In this document: piece after piece, positions 24,820 to 33,218 of the stretch
How positions within the stretch are numbered: the stretch's first letter is position 1
Layout of the letters: each line of letters starts with the position of its first letter
NCBI GenBank assembly: GCA_963205265.1
Contig: CAUJJI010000160.1
Span: 1 to 55,660, forward strand
Length of the DNA stretch: 55,660 bases
Direction of reading: 5' to 3'
Origin: Pseudomonadota bacterium
Lineage (GTDB): Bacteria > Pseudomonadota > Alphaproteobacteria > Sphingomonadales > Sphingomonadaceae
Notes under the pieces: model-generated
Seen by the model: only the letters and a program-made list of their open reading frames with translations
Database searches by the model: none
What the model was told of the DNA's origin: nothing
Translations under genes and position numbers: made by a program

Positions 24820-26028
24820 TCACCGCACCACCGGCAGCTCGAGGTCCAGCCCCGAACCGTCGACGAACACCTTGGTATTGGGATCGAGCGACGGCAGGAT
24901 CACCGTCGCCAGGCCCGGCGTGGTCAGTTCGCCGCGCTGGTTCTCGCCCTTGATCTCGATGTCGACCAGGGCATAGCCGTCCTTCATGTACTTGCGCGTG
25001 ACGGTGCCGCGCGCCCAGGTGCAGTCGCCCATGGTGTTGAAGCGGCTCATGCGCGTCTTGATGCGCTTCAAGAAGCCGGCGTCGCCCATCCAGTTGGTGA
25101 TCAGCGAGGCCATCCATGCCGAGCGTTGCGGGCCGTAGTCGTAGACGCCGGGGACGCCGACTTCCTTGGCCGTCGATTCACGGTGGTGGCCGATGCCGGT
25201 GTATTCGATGCCGCCGCCCGCTTCGGGATTGCGGAAGAAGTGGCCCGGGTGCTTGACCGCGTTCTTGAAGATCACGCCGTGGGTGTGGCCGCGGCCGCAG
25301 CCGACGAGGAAGCCCATCGTGTCCATCAGGCTCAGCGGCCCGCGGACGATCTCGGGCAGCTTTTCGCCTTCCTGCACCTCTTCCCAGTAGCGGACGTTGC
25401 CGCCGCGGATGTTCTTCTCCTCGTCGAGGATCGCCTGGTCGATGTGCTCGAACTCCTCGGGCGTATATTCGTGCGTCTTGATGTCGGCATATTTGCCGGC
25501 CTCGCGCGCGGCCTTGCGCTCGTGGCGGGTGCAGGTGCCCAGCGCCTTGGAGACGATCTCGCCGCGCTGGTTGAAATAGGTCGCCTCGACGTACTGCAGG
25601 ACGAGGGTGCCGGAGAACTGGCTCTCCTTGACCTCGACGCCGACGACGCGCTCGATCGCGGTGATGCGGTCGCCGGGCCTGATCTGGCGGAAGATTTCCC
25701 AGTCGTTGCCGGCGTAGAAGCCGTGCACGCCGGGCAGGCCCCAGCGGGTGCGGCCGACCCAGCCGAATGCCATCGGGAAATTCGGGTGCGCGAGCATCGA
25801 GCCGTGGCGCGACAGGCGGCCCACCTCGAGATCGCGGTACAGCGGGTTGAGATCGCCGATGCCGTTGCAGAAGTTGCGGATGGTGTCCTCGGTGGCGTCC
25901 TGCAGGTAGGGCCCTTCCGGGCGCAGCTGCATGCCGACCATGTTCTCTGCGGCCTTGATCGCCTCGGGCGTGATCTTGCCTTCCGCCGGCGCGCTGCCGA
26001 CGTCCTTTTCAGCGGTGGTGGTGCTCAT
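24820..26028 (-). CDS. Double-hotdog MaoC-like acyl-CoA dehydratase/hydratase
   Basis: 402 aa with two hotdog domains: N-terminal about 25-185 (FCNGIGDLNPLYRD, LAHPNFPMAFGW) and C-terminal about 215-395 (TGIGHHRESTAKEVGVPGV, DYGPQRSAWMASLITNWMGD). Members hydrate enoyl-CoA thioesters. In the first domain the R-hydratase motif G-D-x-N-P-x-H has Tyr for His (GDLNPLY), so activity may rest in the other half or the protein may work as a structural pair. AAAGGA 9 nt upstream supports the ATG at 26028. It lies 17 nt from the isochorismatase-like gene and shares its operon. Confidence 0.82.
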   Translation of the reverse strand: MSTTTAEKDVGSAPAEGKITPEAIKAAENMVGMQLRPEGPYLQDATEDTIRNFCNGIGDLNPLYRDLEVGRLSRHGSMLAHPNFPMAFGWVGRTRWGLPGVHGFYAGNDWEIFRQIRPGDRITAIERVVGVEVKESQFSGTLVLQYVEATYFNQRGEIVSKALGTCTRHERKAAREAGKYADIKTHEYTPEEFEHIDQAILDEEKNIRGGNVRYWEEVQEGEKLPEIVRGPLSLMDTMGFLVGCGRGHTHGVIFKNAVKHPGHFFRNPEAGGGIEYTGIGHHRESTAKEVGVPGVYDYGPQRSAWMASLITNWMGDAGFLKRIKTRMSRFNTMGDCTWARGTVTRKYMKDGYALVDIEIKGENQRGELTTPGLATVILPSLDPNTKVFVDGSGLDLELPVVR

Positions 26029-26045
26029 AATCCGGGTTCCTTTGG

Positions 26046-26627
26046 TCAAGCGGTGAAATCGAAGTCTTGGGTCGTGGTGATCGTGGCGTAGCGCCCCAGG
26101 CAGGCGATCGCGTGCATGTGCTCGTCGGCGGTCACTCCGGCGCAGCAGTCCTCGAGGATGACGACCTCGTAGTCGCGGTCGTGCGCCTCGCGCGCGCCGG
26201 AATGGACGACGCCGTTGGTCGATACGCCGCACATGACGATGCGCTCGATCGCGTGGGCGCGCAGGATCGCTTCGAGCGAGGTCGCATAGAACGGGCTGAC
26301 CCGGTGCTTGACGATGTCGAAGTCGCCCTCGGCCGGGGCCAGCGCCGGGTGGACCTCGGTGCCCTTGGTGCCCAGCTTGAAGATGCCGTTGTTGCGCGCA
26401 CCCGAGAAGATCGGCGAGGCCGGCGGCGCTTCGCGGTAGTCGGGCGAGAAGCCGACGCGGACGTAGCCGATCGCGACGCCGGCGGCGCGGGCCGCGGCGA
26501 TGGCCCGGGCGGCGTTGGCCAGCACGTTCCGCTCCTTCACCTGGATGCCGTAGGTTTGGGCGTTGAAGCCGTCCTCGGCGACGAGGTCGTTCATCATGTC
26601 CATGACCAGGAGCAGGGTCTTCTTCAT
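26046..26627 (-). CDS. Isochorismatase-like hydrolase lacking the usual catalytic cysteine
   Basis: 193 aa. The cysteine-hydrolase fold is clear: Asp10 in VMDMMND, Lys107 in IVKHRVSPF, and CGVSTNGVVHSGAREA (133-148) aligned to the family's G-V-x-T-N-V-C-V-x-x-T-A-R. The nucleophilic Cys position is Val140, though a Cys occurs at 133. The loss resembles true isochorismatases, which need no Cys, and not amidases. GAGGAA lies 6 nt before ATG 26627, which overlaps the gntR stop (ATGA). The substrate is unknown. Confidence 0.82.
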   Translation of the reverse strand: MKKTLLLVMDMMNDLVAEDGFNAQTYGIQVKERNVLANAARAIAAARAAGVAIGYVRVGFSPDYREAPPASPIFSGARNNGIFKLGTKGTEVHPALAPAEGDFDIVKHRVSPFYATSLEAILRAHAIERIVMCGVSTNGVVHSGAREAHDRDYEVVILEDCCAGVTADEHMHAIACLGRYATITTTQDFDFTA

Positions 26628-27274
26628 GCGCATTTCCTCATGTCTTCGGCACGCAGCGCGTCGTGGAGTTCCTGCCAGCCGGCTTCGATGTGCTGCCGCG
26701 TGGCCAGCATGGCCGCGGCCGAATCCTGCGCGATGAAAGCGCGCAGCACATCGTCGTGCTCCTCGGCGGCGCGCGAGACGCGGCCTTTCAGCCGGTTGAT
26801 CAGGTCGAAGGGATAGCGCGCCCAGAGGATCTGCACGAAGTGCAGGGTCTGCGGCATGCCGGCGATCGCGAACATGCGGTGGTGGAAGCGGTAGTTGGCG
26901 GCGCGTGCCGTCTCGTTGTCGCCGGCGGCGAAGGCCCTGGCGAATTCGTCGGCGAGCTGCTTGAGCTCGGCGATGTCGGCGGACGTAGCATGCTCCACAG
27001 CGCCGCGCACGAGCTGCGTCTCGAGCAGGATGCGCAAGTTCAGCACCTCACGCGAGGCTTCGATGTCGAACGGCGCGACGGTGGCGCCGCGGTAGTTGTC
27101 GCTGGTGACGTAGCCTTCGGCCTCGAGCAGCTTGAGCGCCTCGCGCACCGGCGTGATGCTGGTCTGGAGGAGAGACGCGATCTCCTGCTGCTTGAGTCGG
27201 GCACCGCGGGCGATGCGCCCGGCGATGATCCCCTCGCGCAGGAAATCCGCGACCTGTTCCTCCTTGGGGCGCAT
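26624..27274 (-). CDS. GntR family regulator (FCD type), second copy
   Basis: 216 aa. The winged helix (about 1-70) contains RLKQQEIASLLQTSITPVREAL and LLEAEGYVTSDNYRGATV; the FCD domain (about 78-205) has the expected metal-binding set, with Asp/Arg and His in NYRFHHRMFAIAG. The ATG at 27274 overlaps the CoA transferase stop by one base (TGATG) and its own stop overlaps the next start, so the regulator is made in fixed ratio with the enzymes. It is the best candidate to bind the twin palindromes at 28518-28535 and 28624-28639. Confidence 0.88.
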   Translation of the reverse strand: MRPKEEQVADFLREGIIAGRIARGARLKQQEIASLLQTSITPVREALKLLEAEGYVTSDNYRGATVAPFDIEASREVLNLRILLETQLVRGAVEHATSADIAELKQLADEFARAFAAGDNETARAANYRFHHRMFAIAGMPQTLHFVQILWARYPFDLINRLKGRVSRAAEEHDDVLRAFIAQDSAAAMLATRQHIEAGWQELHDALRAEDMRKCA

Positions 27275-28494
27275 CAGGGCTTGTCCCTCACCGGCGCCCA
27301 GGCGAAATCGGCCGAGCTGCCGTTCTTCGCCGCGCCTTCGGCGATCAGCGCGGCACATTCGGCATGGGAATAGCCGAGCTCGCTGAGCAGCTCGACCGTA
27401 TGCTCGCCGATCTCGGGCGGGGGCAGGTGGGGGCGGACTTGTATCTGGCCGGGAAACTCGGGAATTTCGAAATGCAGGCCGCGCCAGTCGAGCTCGCGCA
27501 GCTTGCCCGGCTGGTGCGCCTGCTCGGCATCGAGCACGCGCTCGAGCGGCAGCACTTCGTTGAAGCCGACGCCGGCTTCGCGCAGCCGTGCCGCGGCCTC
27601 GTCATAGGTCCATTTGCCGACCCCGGCGCGAACCGCTGCCTCGACCGCGTCGCGCAGCTTCTTGCGCTGGCGCAACGTCGCCATGTCCTCGTTGTCGCGC
27701 TCGGGCATGGCGAGCGCGATTGTCAGCTTGCGCCAGTGCGCGTCGGACATCACCAGCAGGTAGATCCAGCGGCCGTCCTTCGCCTGGTAGGCACCGTATC
27801 CCGGCATCGCGAACTCGCCGCCGGCTTCCTTCTCGGGGCGGCCGAGCAGCTGCGTCTTCAATTGCACGCCGACGAGGTCGCGTGCGGCGAGGTGCAGGCC
27901 GGTCTCGTAAAGGCCGATCTCGATGCGGCGATCCTCGGCGGTCGGGGCCGGGTCGAGCATCACGCCGAGCACCCGGATCACCGCGAAAGTGCCGGCGAAC
28001 TGGTCGTGATAGGAGGGGCCCAGGCGGCTGGGGCGGCCGTTGATGCGATGGTCGTCCATCACCCCGGTGGCAGCTTCGGCGACGGGATTGGTCGCCAGGT
28101 CCTCCGCCTGCGGACCGTGGGCATAGCCCTTGACGTGGCAGTGGATGATGTCCGGATTGGCCGCGTTGCAATCCTCGAACGTCGTGCCGAGCTTGCGCGA
28201 GGCCGCCGGCGAGAGATTGTGGATGACGACGTCGGCACTGGCCACCAGCTTGCGGAAAGCCTCCTTGCCGGCCTCTGCAGTCAGGTCGAGGCAGATGCCT
28301 TTCTTCGAGTGGCTGTAGGCGATCAGCGTGCCGCTCGGCCCCCCGCGGACCAGTGCGCGGGTCGTGTCGCCGCTGGGCGGTTCGACCTTGATGACCTCGG
28401 CACCCATCTGCGACAGGATATGCGTCGCGAACGGCGCGGCGACCATGGTGCCAAGCTCGATGACGCGGCGGCCGGAAAGGGGTTGCTGGCTCAT
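27274..28494 (-). CDS. CaiB/BaiF family (class III) CoA transferase, copy 3
   Basis: 406 aa. RRVIELGTMVAAPFATHILSQ begins the fold, and LSQMGAEVIKVEPPSGD is the CoA-binding start. The active-site stretch RRIEIGLYETGL (about 205-216) has Glu where formyl-CoA transferase has Asp. The ATG at 28494 (MSQQPLSG) is preferred, with GGGA 5-8 nt upstream; an ATG three codons earlier (28503) is possible. It is the first gene of the long minus-strand operon, and an operator-like palindrome lies 24 nt upstream. Confidence 0.87.
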   Translation of the reverse strand: MSQQPLSGRRVIELGTMVAAPFATHILSQMGAEVIKVEPPSGDTTRALVRGGPSGTLIAYSHSKKGICLDLTAEAGKEAFRKLVASADVVIHNLSPAASRKLGTTFEDCNAANPDIIHCHVKGYAHGPQAEDLATNPVAEAATGVMDDHRINGRPSRLGPSYHDQFAGTFAVIRVLGVMLDPAPTAEDRRIEIGLYETGLHLAARDLVGVQLKTQLLGRPEKEAGGEFAMPGYGAYQAKDGRWIYLLVMSDAHWRKLTIALAMPERDNEDMATLRQRKKLRDAVEAAVRAGVGKWTYDEAAARLREAGVGFNEVLPLERVLDAEQAHQPGKLRELDWRGLHFEIPEFPGQIQVRPHLPPPEIGEHTVELLSELGYSHAECAALIAEGAAKNGSSADFAWAPVRDKP

Positions 28495-28517
28495 GGGTCC
28501 CATTCTAGAGGCGCCAT

Positions 28518-28535
28518 CAGATAATGCATTATCTG
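28518..28535. promoter_or_regulatory. Perfect 18-bp palindrome, operator candidate 1
   Basis: CAGATAATGCATTATCTG is a perfect inverted repeat 24 bases upstream of the CoA transferase start. The core ATAATGCATTAT recurs at 28626-28637, with centres 105 bases apart. Confidence 0.65.
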
Positions 28536-28623
28536 GTAGCTGTGGACGCGCCGATAGCGCTGAACTATCGGATTGGCTAGTGATTCGTGGAGATGGCCGG
28601 TAGAAATTTTCGGTCATCACCCG

Positions 28624-28639
28624 GAATAATGCATTATCT
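28624..28639. promoter_or_regulatory. Second palindrome, operator candidate 2
   Basis: ATAATGCATTAT (28626-28637) repeats the core of the 28518-28535 site and shares its right flank CT. It lies 25 bases before the divergent hydratase start, so each gene has one site at a similar distance. Confidence 0.62.
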
Positions 28640-28664
28640 CGGATCAGCAGGAGTGCGGCAGGAT

Positions 28665-29495
28665 ATGAGCGACGATTTCTCGGATTGGGTGGGCCGCAGC
28701 GAGGAACTGACCGACGTGCTCGAACCGGCGCGGAGCAATGCGCTGCGCGCCGCGGTGGGCGACAGCGAGGCAGGAAGCGCGGGCGATCGGTTGCCGTTGC
28801 TGCATCACTGGCTCTACTTCTGGAACGTTCAGCCGCCCGCCGGGCTCGGCCTCGACGGCCATCCGGCCAAGGGCGGCTTCCTGCCGCCGGTGCCGCTGCC
28901 GCGCCGCATGTGGGCAGGCGGGCGGCTGCGCTTCCACCAGCCGCTAACCCTGGGCGAACGGGTCACCAAGCTATCGACCATCAGCAAGGTCGAGGCGAAG
29001 AGCGGCAAGTCGGGCAACCTCGTCTTCGTCACCGTCGAGCATCGGCTCTCTGGTGAGCAGGGCCTGGCGATCGTCGAGGAGCAGGACCTCGTCTATCGCG
29101 AGGCGGCGGCGCCGGGATCGGTCGCCGCTCCTGCTGCCGACGCGACCGCGCCGGACGCCGCGTGGCACAGCGAAATGCGGCCCGATACCGTCCTGCTGTT
29201 CCGCTATTCGGCGCTGACCATGAACGGCCATCGGATCCACTACGACCTGCCCTATGCGCGCGACGAGGAAGCCTATCCGGCACTGGTCGTGCATGGGCCG
29301 CTGCAGGCGACGCTGCTGGCCGATCTCGCCCGGCGCCATCTCGGCAAGCCGCTGGCCACCTTCGACTTCCGCGGAATGTCGCCCGCTTTCGCGGGTGCCG
29401 GGCTGCACGTCTGCGGCGAGCCCGATGGCGACGGAGCCAGGCTTTGGACGCAGCAAGGCGCGACCAGGAACATGACGGCGACGGCCACCTGCTGA
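28665..29495 (+). CDS. HTD2/mesaconyl-C4-CoA-hydratase-like dehydratase
   Basis: 276 aa double-hotdog hydratase of the HTD2/FAS1-dehydratase type, whose members include mesaconyl-C4-CoA and itaconyl-CoA hydratases. The N-terminal half contains LPLLHHWLYFWNV and GGFLPPVPLPRRMWAGGRL. The C-terminal half has the catalytic signature TMNGHRIHYD (about 186-195) followed by PALVVHGPLQATLLADL. ATG 28665 is chosen because homology starts at MSDDFSDWVG. It is divergent from the CoA transferase operon and shares its twin operators, which suggests the two work on the same CoA ester. Confidence 0.86.
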   Translation: MSDDFSDWVGRSEELTDVLEPARSNALRAAVGDSEAGSAGDRLPLLHHWLYFWNVQPPAGLGLDGHPAKGGFLPPVPLPRRMWAGGRLRFHQPLTLGERVTKLSTISKVEAKSGKSGNLVFVTVEHRLSGEQGLAIVEEQDLVYREAAAPGSVAAPAADATAPDAAWHSEMRPDTVLLFRYSALTMNGHRIHYDLPYARDEEAYPALVVHGPLQATLLADLARRHLGKPLATFDFRGMSPAFAGAGLHVCGEPDGDGARLWTQQGATRNMTATATC

Positions 29496-29654
29496 CGCTG
29501 CCCCGGCGCAACCGAGTGCAGCGTCGCCGAAAATCGGACGCGCCAGCAAATCATCCGGAGTACCGGCAGCGATCGCAGGATTGCGCGCGCGGTTCGGTCA
29601 TGCTCCCCTTTCCGGCAAGAGGCGCTGCAGCGCCGTCGCCAGCAGGAGGGATGC

Positions 29655-30767
29655 ATGGAATACAGGGTCGTTTCCGCCGACAACCACATTCTCGAGCCGC
29701 GCGATCTGTTCACCACGCGGCTGCCGCAGCAATTCCGCGATCGTGCGCCGCGGGTCATGCGCGGAGCCGACGGTGGCGACGGCTGGTCGTGGGACGGCAA
29801 GACGGTGGAACGCACCCTGGGGATCGAAGCCACCGCCGGGCGTTCGGTGCGCATCAGCGGCTATACCTGGGAGGAAATTCTGCCCGGCAACTACGACGGC
29901 GCCGCCCACCTCAAGGACATGATGGACGCCGGCGTCGATGCCTCGATGCTGTTTTCCTCGGTGCCGCTGATGGGCTGGTTCATGGGCGAGGATCCCTTTG
30001 CCCTGGCGCTGTTCCAGACGTTCAACGACTGGGTGATCGAGGACTTCTGCGCCGTCGATCCCAAGCGGCTCATCGCGCTGCCTATGATGCCGGTCAATCA
30101 CGCGATGGACGTCCTGCTGTCCGAACTCGACCGCATGCTGAAGAAGGGCATTAAGGCCGTCCATATCCCGGTCTACCCCGACCGGCCCTACTGGGATCCC
30201 TATTACGATCCCTTCTTCACAGCCTGCACCGATGCCGACGTGCCGCTCTGCATGCATCGCACTTCGGGCGGCAGGGACCCGGGCGGAAAGGACGTGTTCC
30301 AGTTCAACCTGCCCGGTCTTGGACCCGCGGGCACGGTCCACCGCTTCTTCGCCGGCGTCGAGCCTTTCACCAAGATGATCTACACCGGTGTCTTCGCGCG
30401 GCATCCCAAGCTGAAGATCATGGATGCCGAACTGAACTTCGGCTGGGTGCCGTTCTGGATGAACATGCTCGACGAGGTCTACGAGAAGCAGAAGGGCTGG
30501 GCCCGCTTCGGGACCGAGGAGCGGCCCAGCAATGCCATGGGCCGCAACCTGTTCGTCACCGTGCTCGACGACAAGCTAGGCTTCGATCTCGTCGCGGTCG
30601 AACCGAGGCTGGCGGATCTCGCGATGTTCTCGACCGACTATCCGCATTCGATCTGCCTGTGGCCGAACACGCAAGACGACATCGCGCGTGCCACGGTGAA
30701 CTGCGATCCGGTTTCGAAGCAGAAGATCCTCGCCGGCAATGCCGTACGGGTTTTCAACCTCGACTAG
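29655..30767 (+). CDS. Amidohydrolase-2 family protein (ACMSD-like decarboxylase/hydrolase)
   Basis: 370 aa TIM-barrel metal enzyme. The family includes aminocarboxymuconate-semialdehyde, gamma-resorcylate and related decarboxylases and some hydrolases. Visible metal or active-site elements are SADNHILEP (3-11 region; the D-x-H-x-x-E-P variant), PLCMHRTSGG (about 196-205) and STDYPHS (about 328-334). AGGAGG lies 6-8 nt before the ATG. It follows the hydratase on the same strand after 159 nt. It could decarboxylate or hydrolyse a ring-cleavage product. Confidence 0.85.
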   Translation: MEYRVVSADNHILEPRDLFTTRLPQQFRDRAPRVMRGADGGDGWSWDGKTVERTLGIEATAGRSVRISGYTWEEILPGNYDGAAHLKDMMDAGVDASMLFSSVPLMGWFMGEDPFALALFQTFNDWVIEDFCAVDPKRLIALPMMPVNHAMDVLLSELDRMLKKGIKAVHIPVYPDRPYWDPYYDPFFTACTDADVPLCMHRTSGGRDPGGKDVFQFNLPGLGPAGTVHRFFAGVEPFTKMIYTGVFARHPKLKIMDAELNFGWVPFWMNMLDEVYEKQKGWARFGTEERPSNAMGRNLFVTVLDDKLGFDLVAVEPRLADLAMFSTDYPHSICLWPNTQDDIARATVNCDPVSKQKILAGNAVRVFNLD

Positions 30768-31028
30768 GTCCGCAACCGGCGCTCCTGCGCTGCCGGGAAG
30801 GGACTCTGCCCCCACCTGGCATCCCCGGCCGGCGCATTGGGCCGGGGGCAGGCTTGCCAACTCCGCCTTGGCGACGCGGCAACCAACATACTGAAATGCA
30901 AGCCTAGCCTGCATTCCACGGCCGGCGTCGCCGCTTGACCGGGATCGCAGGATGGCGGCCCGTTCTGCTGGTTAATTCAATTTTTACCCTATTCAGCGAT
31001 TTTTCCACCATTCGTCTCGGCAAACGAC

Positions 31029-33218
31029 GTGGAAACCATAGTGTCGCGCAAGAACTATATTCGACTGCTGCATGGGGGGCTTCTCGCCTCCGCCGCAATG
31101 TGGGCCCCGTCCGCCTTGGCGGAGAGTCTCGCTGCTGACGCGGAACCGGGCTTTGCCGACAACGAGATCGTCGTCACTGCCCGAAAGGTACCGGAAAGAG
31201 CGATCGACGCGCCGCTCTCGGTCACCGTGATCTCGGCGGATACGATCAAGGCTTCGGGAGCGCGATCGACATTCGATCTGGTCGCCACCGCGCCCAACGC
31301 CGCGATCAGCGGCGGCATCGCCGGATCGCTGCAGGGCCAGCTGGCCATCCGCGGAATTTCCACCCTGGTCCGCAACATCGGCCTGGAAAGCGGCTCGTCG
31401 CTGTTCATCGACGGTGTCTATGCCGGGCGTCCGGAAAATCTCGAGCTGGAATTGCTCGACGTCAAGCAGGTCGAGATCATCCGCGGTCCGCAGGGTACCG
31501 AATACGGCAAGAACACGATCGCCGGGGTCATCGCCATCCAGACTCGCGAGCCGAGCGACGAGCCATTCGTCGATTGGCAGGTCGGCGCCGGCAACTATGA
31601 CCAGTATTCCGCCCGTGCGACGCTGAACGGCGGGCTTGGCGAGAACCTTTCGGCGAGCGTCAGCGGCGGCTACATCCGCCACGACGGCTACTATCGCCAC
31701 TTGTCCGGCGGCAAGGACGCCGAGACGGCCAACCTTTTCTCATGGCGCGGAGCGCTCAAGTTCGAGCCTGCGGCCAATGCCAAGCTCGTGCTGCGCACCG
31801 ACGGTCTGCGCGATCGCAGTGTGCCGGGCTTCTTCCAGGCCCGCGAGCTGATGGGCTTCCCGGCGGTATTCCCGTCGAGCCGGCCGCACCGCATCAACAA
31901 CAACCGGCCGAACCACCTCTCACGCGACGGCTACGGATTCTCGCTGACCGGCAGTCTTTCGCTGGACGCAGTCAACCTGACTTCGATCACCGCCTACCGG
32001 CATTCCTCCTACGATGCCCTGATGGACGACGATCAGGAACAGGTCGACTTCGTCTCGGCCGATCGCTGGGGCGACAAGTCGCATCTGTTCAGCCAGGAAT
32101 TGCGCGCCGACGGCAGCATCGGCGACCTCAAGTATCTCGCCGGCGTCTACTACTTCGAGCAGACCGTGCAGACCGAGCGAGCCCTGGCGCTGGGCGCTAC
32201 GCTGGGCATCCCGGGCAATCCGGCCATCCTTACCGATGGCAAGGTCAAGACGCGCAGCAAGGCGATCTTCGGGCGGCTCGATTATTCGCCGGTCGACCGG
32301 CTCACGCTTTCGGCTGGCCTGCGCTACACCCATGAATCCAAGCGCGCGGCCTTCGTGCAGACCGATGCCACGGGAATCTTCACTTTCCTGGGCTTCCCGA
32401 ACCTGCAGTACCGCGCCCGCAGCGGCAAGAGCGACCTCTCGCCCACGCTGTCGATCAGCTATCGGGTGGCGCCGGACGCCAATCTCTACCTGCGCTACGC
32501 CAGGGGCTTCAAGAGCGGGGCCTTCAACGTCGACCTCGCCTCGCGGACCGACGGCCTTGCCGCCGGACCCGAGCACGCCGACAGCATCGAAGCCGGCATC
32601 AAGTCCGAGCTGATTGCCCGCCGGCTCTGGCTGAACCTTGCGGCGTTCCACGTCATCTACGACAATCTGCAGATCTCGCAGGTCCTGGGCGGCGGCATAT
32701 CGCTGTCCAATGCGGGCAAGGCGCGTGCGCAGGGGATCGAGGCGGAAATGACTTTCGCGCCGGTCGATGCGCTGCGGCTCCACGCTTCGGCGGGATTGCT
32801 CGATGCCGACTACAAGCGCTTCAGCAATTGCGGCGTGCCGCTGTCGCAGGGCGGCGGTTCGACCGACTGCTCGGGCAACAGGCTGGTCCTGGCGCCGTCC
32901 TTCACCGCCCATGCCGCGGTCGAATTCACCCAGCCCATCGGCAGCGACAACCTCTTCGCGCGAGTCGACGTCGATCACCGCTCTGCCGTCTACTTCGAGC
33001 CGACCAATGCCGATCGGTTCCGGGGCCGTGGCCGCACCCTGCTCGACATCCGCGCCGGCTACCGGCGGGAGACCTGGGAAATCGTGGCCTGGGCCAAGAA
33101 CCTGACCGACAAGACCTACGAGACCTATATGGACGATCGTTCGGCGATCGGCGTGCTGCGCACCACAGCCTACGGCGCGCCGCGCACCTATGGCGTGACG
33201 GTCGCCGGGCGCTTCTGA
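31029..33218 (+). CDS. TonB-dependent outer-membrane receptor
   Basis: 729 aa. A signal peptide ends near Ala31 (hydrophobic LLHGGLLASAAMWAPSALA). The TonB box region is DNEIVVTARK (about 44-53), the plug domain runs to about 160 (QVEIIRGPQGTEYGKNTIAG), and a 22-strand barrel ends in the terminal aromatic of GVTVAGRF. The start is GTG at 31029 or 31041; neither has a strong ribosome site. Sphingomonads use such receptors to take up aromatic and other bulky carbon sources. Neighbouring catabolic genes suggest substrate uptake rather than iron. The upstream 261 nt holds no gene that I can recognise. Its 3' end overlaps the convergent FAAL gene by 31 nt. Confidence 0.9.
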   Translation: METIVSRKNYIRLLHGGLLASAAMWAPSALAESLAADAEPGFADNEIVVTARKVPERAIDAPLSVTVISADTIKASGARSTFDLVATAPNAAISGGIAGSLQGQLAIRGISTLVRNIGLESGSSLFIDGVYAGRPENLELELLDVKQVEIIRGPQGTEYGKNTIAGVIAIQTREPSDEPFVDWQVGAGNYDQYSARATLNGGLGENLSASVSGGYIRHDGYYRHLSGGKDAETANLFSWRGALKFEPAANAKLVLRTDGLRDRSVPGFFQARELMGFPAVFPSSRPHRINNNRPNHLSRDGYGFSLTGSLSLDAVNLTSITAYRHSSYDALMDDDQEQVDFVSADRWGDKSHLFSQELRADGSIGDLKYLAGVYYFEQTVQTERALALGATLGIPGNPAILTDGKVKTRSKAIFGRLDYSPVDRLTLSAGLRYTHESKRAAFVQTDATGIFTFLGFPNLQYRARSGKSDLSPTLSISYRVAPDANLYLRYARGFKSGAFNVDLASRTDGLAAGPEHADSIEAGIKSELIARRLWLNLAAFHVIYDNLQISQVLGGGISLSNAGKARAQGIEAEMTFAPVDALRLHASAGLLDADYKRFSNCGVPLSQGGGSTDCSGNRLVLAPSFTAHAAVEFTQPIGSDNLFARVDVDHRSAVYFEPTNADRFRGRGRTLLDIRAGYRRETWEIVAWAKNLTDKTYETYMDDRSAIGVLRTTAYGAPRTYGVTVAGRF

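Noticed and set aside
29655..30767. Amidohydrolase-2 protein considered metal-dead because the classic H-x-H is D-N-H
   Set aside because: The D-x-H-x-x-E-P form is a common active variant in this family and the later His and Asp are present.
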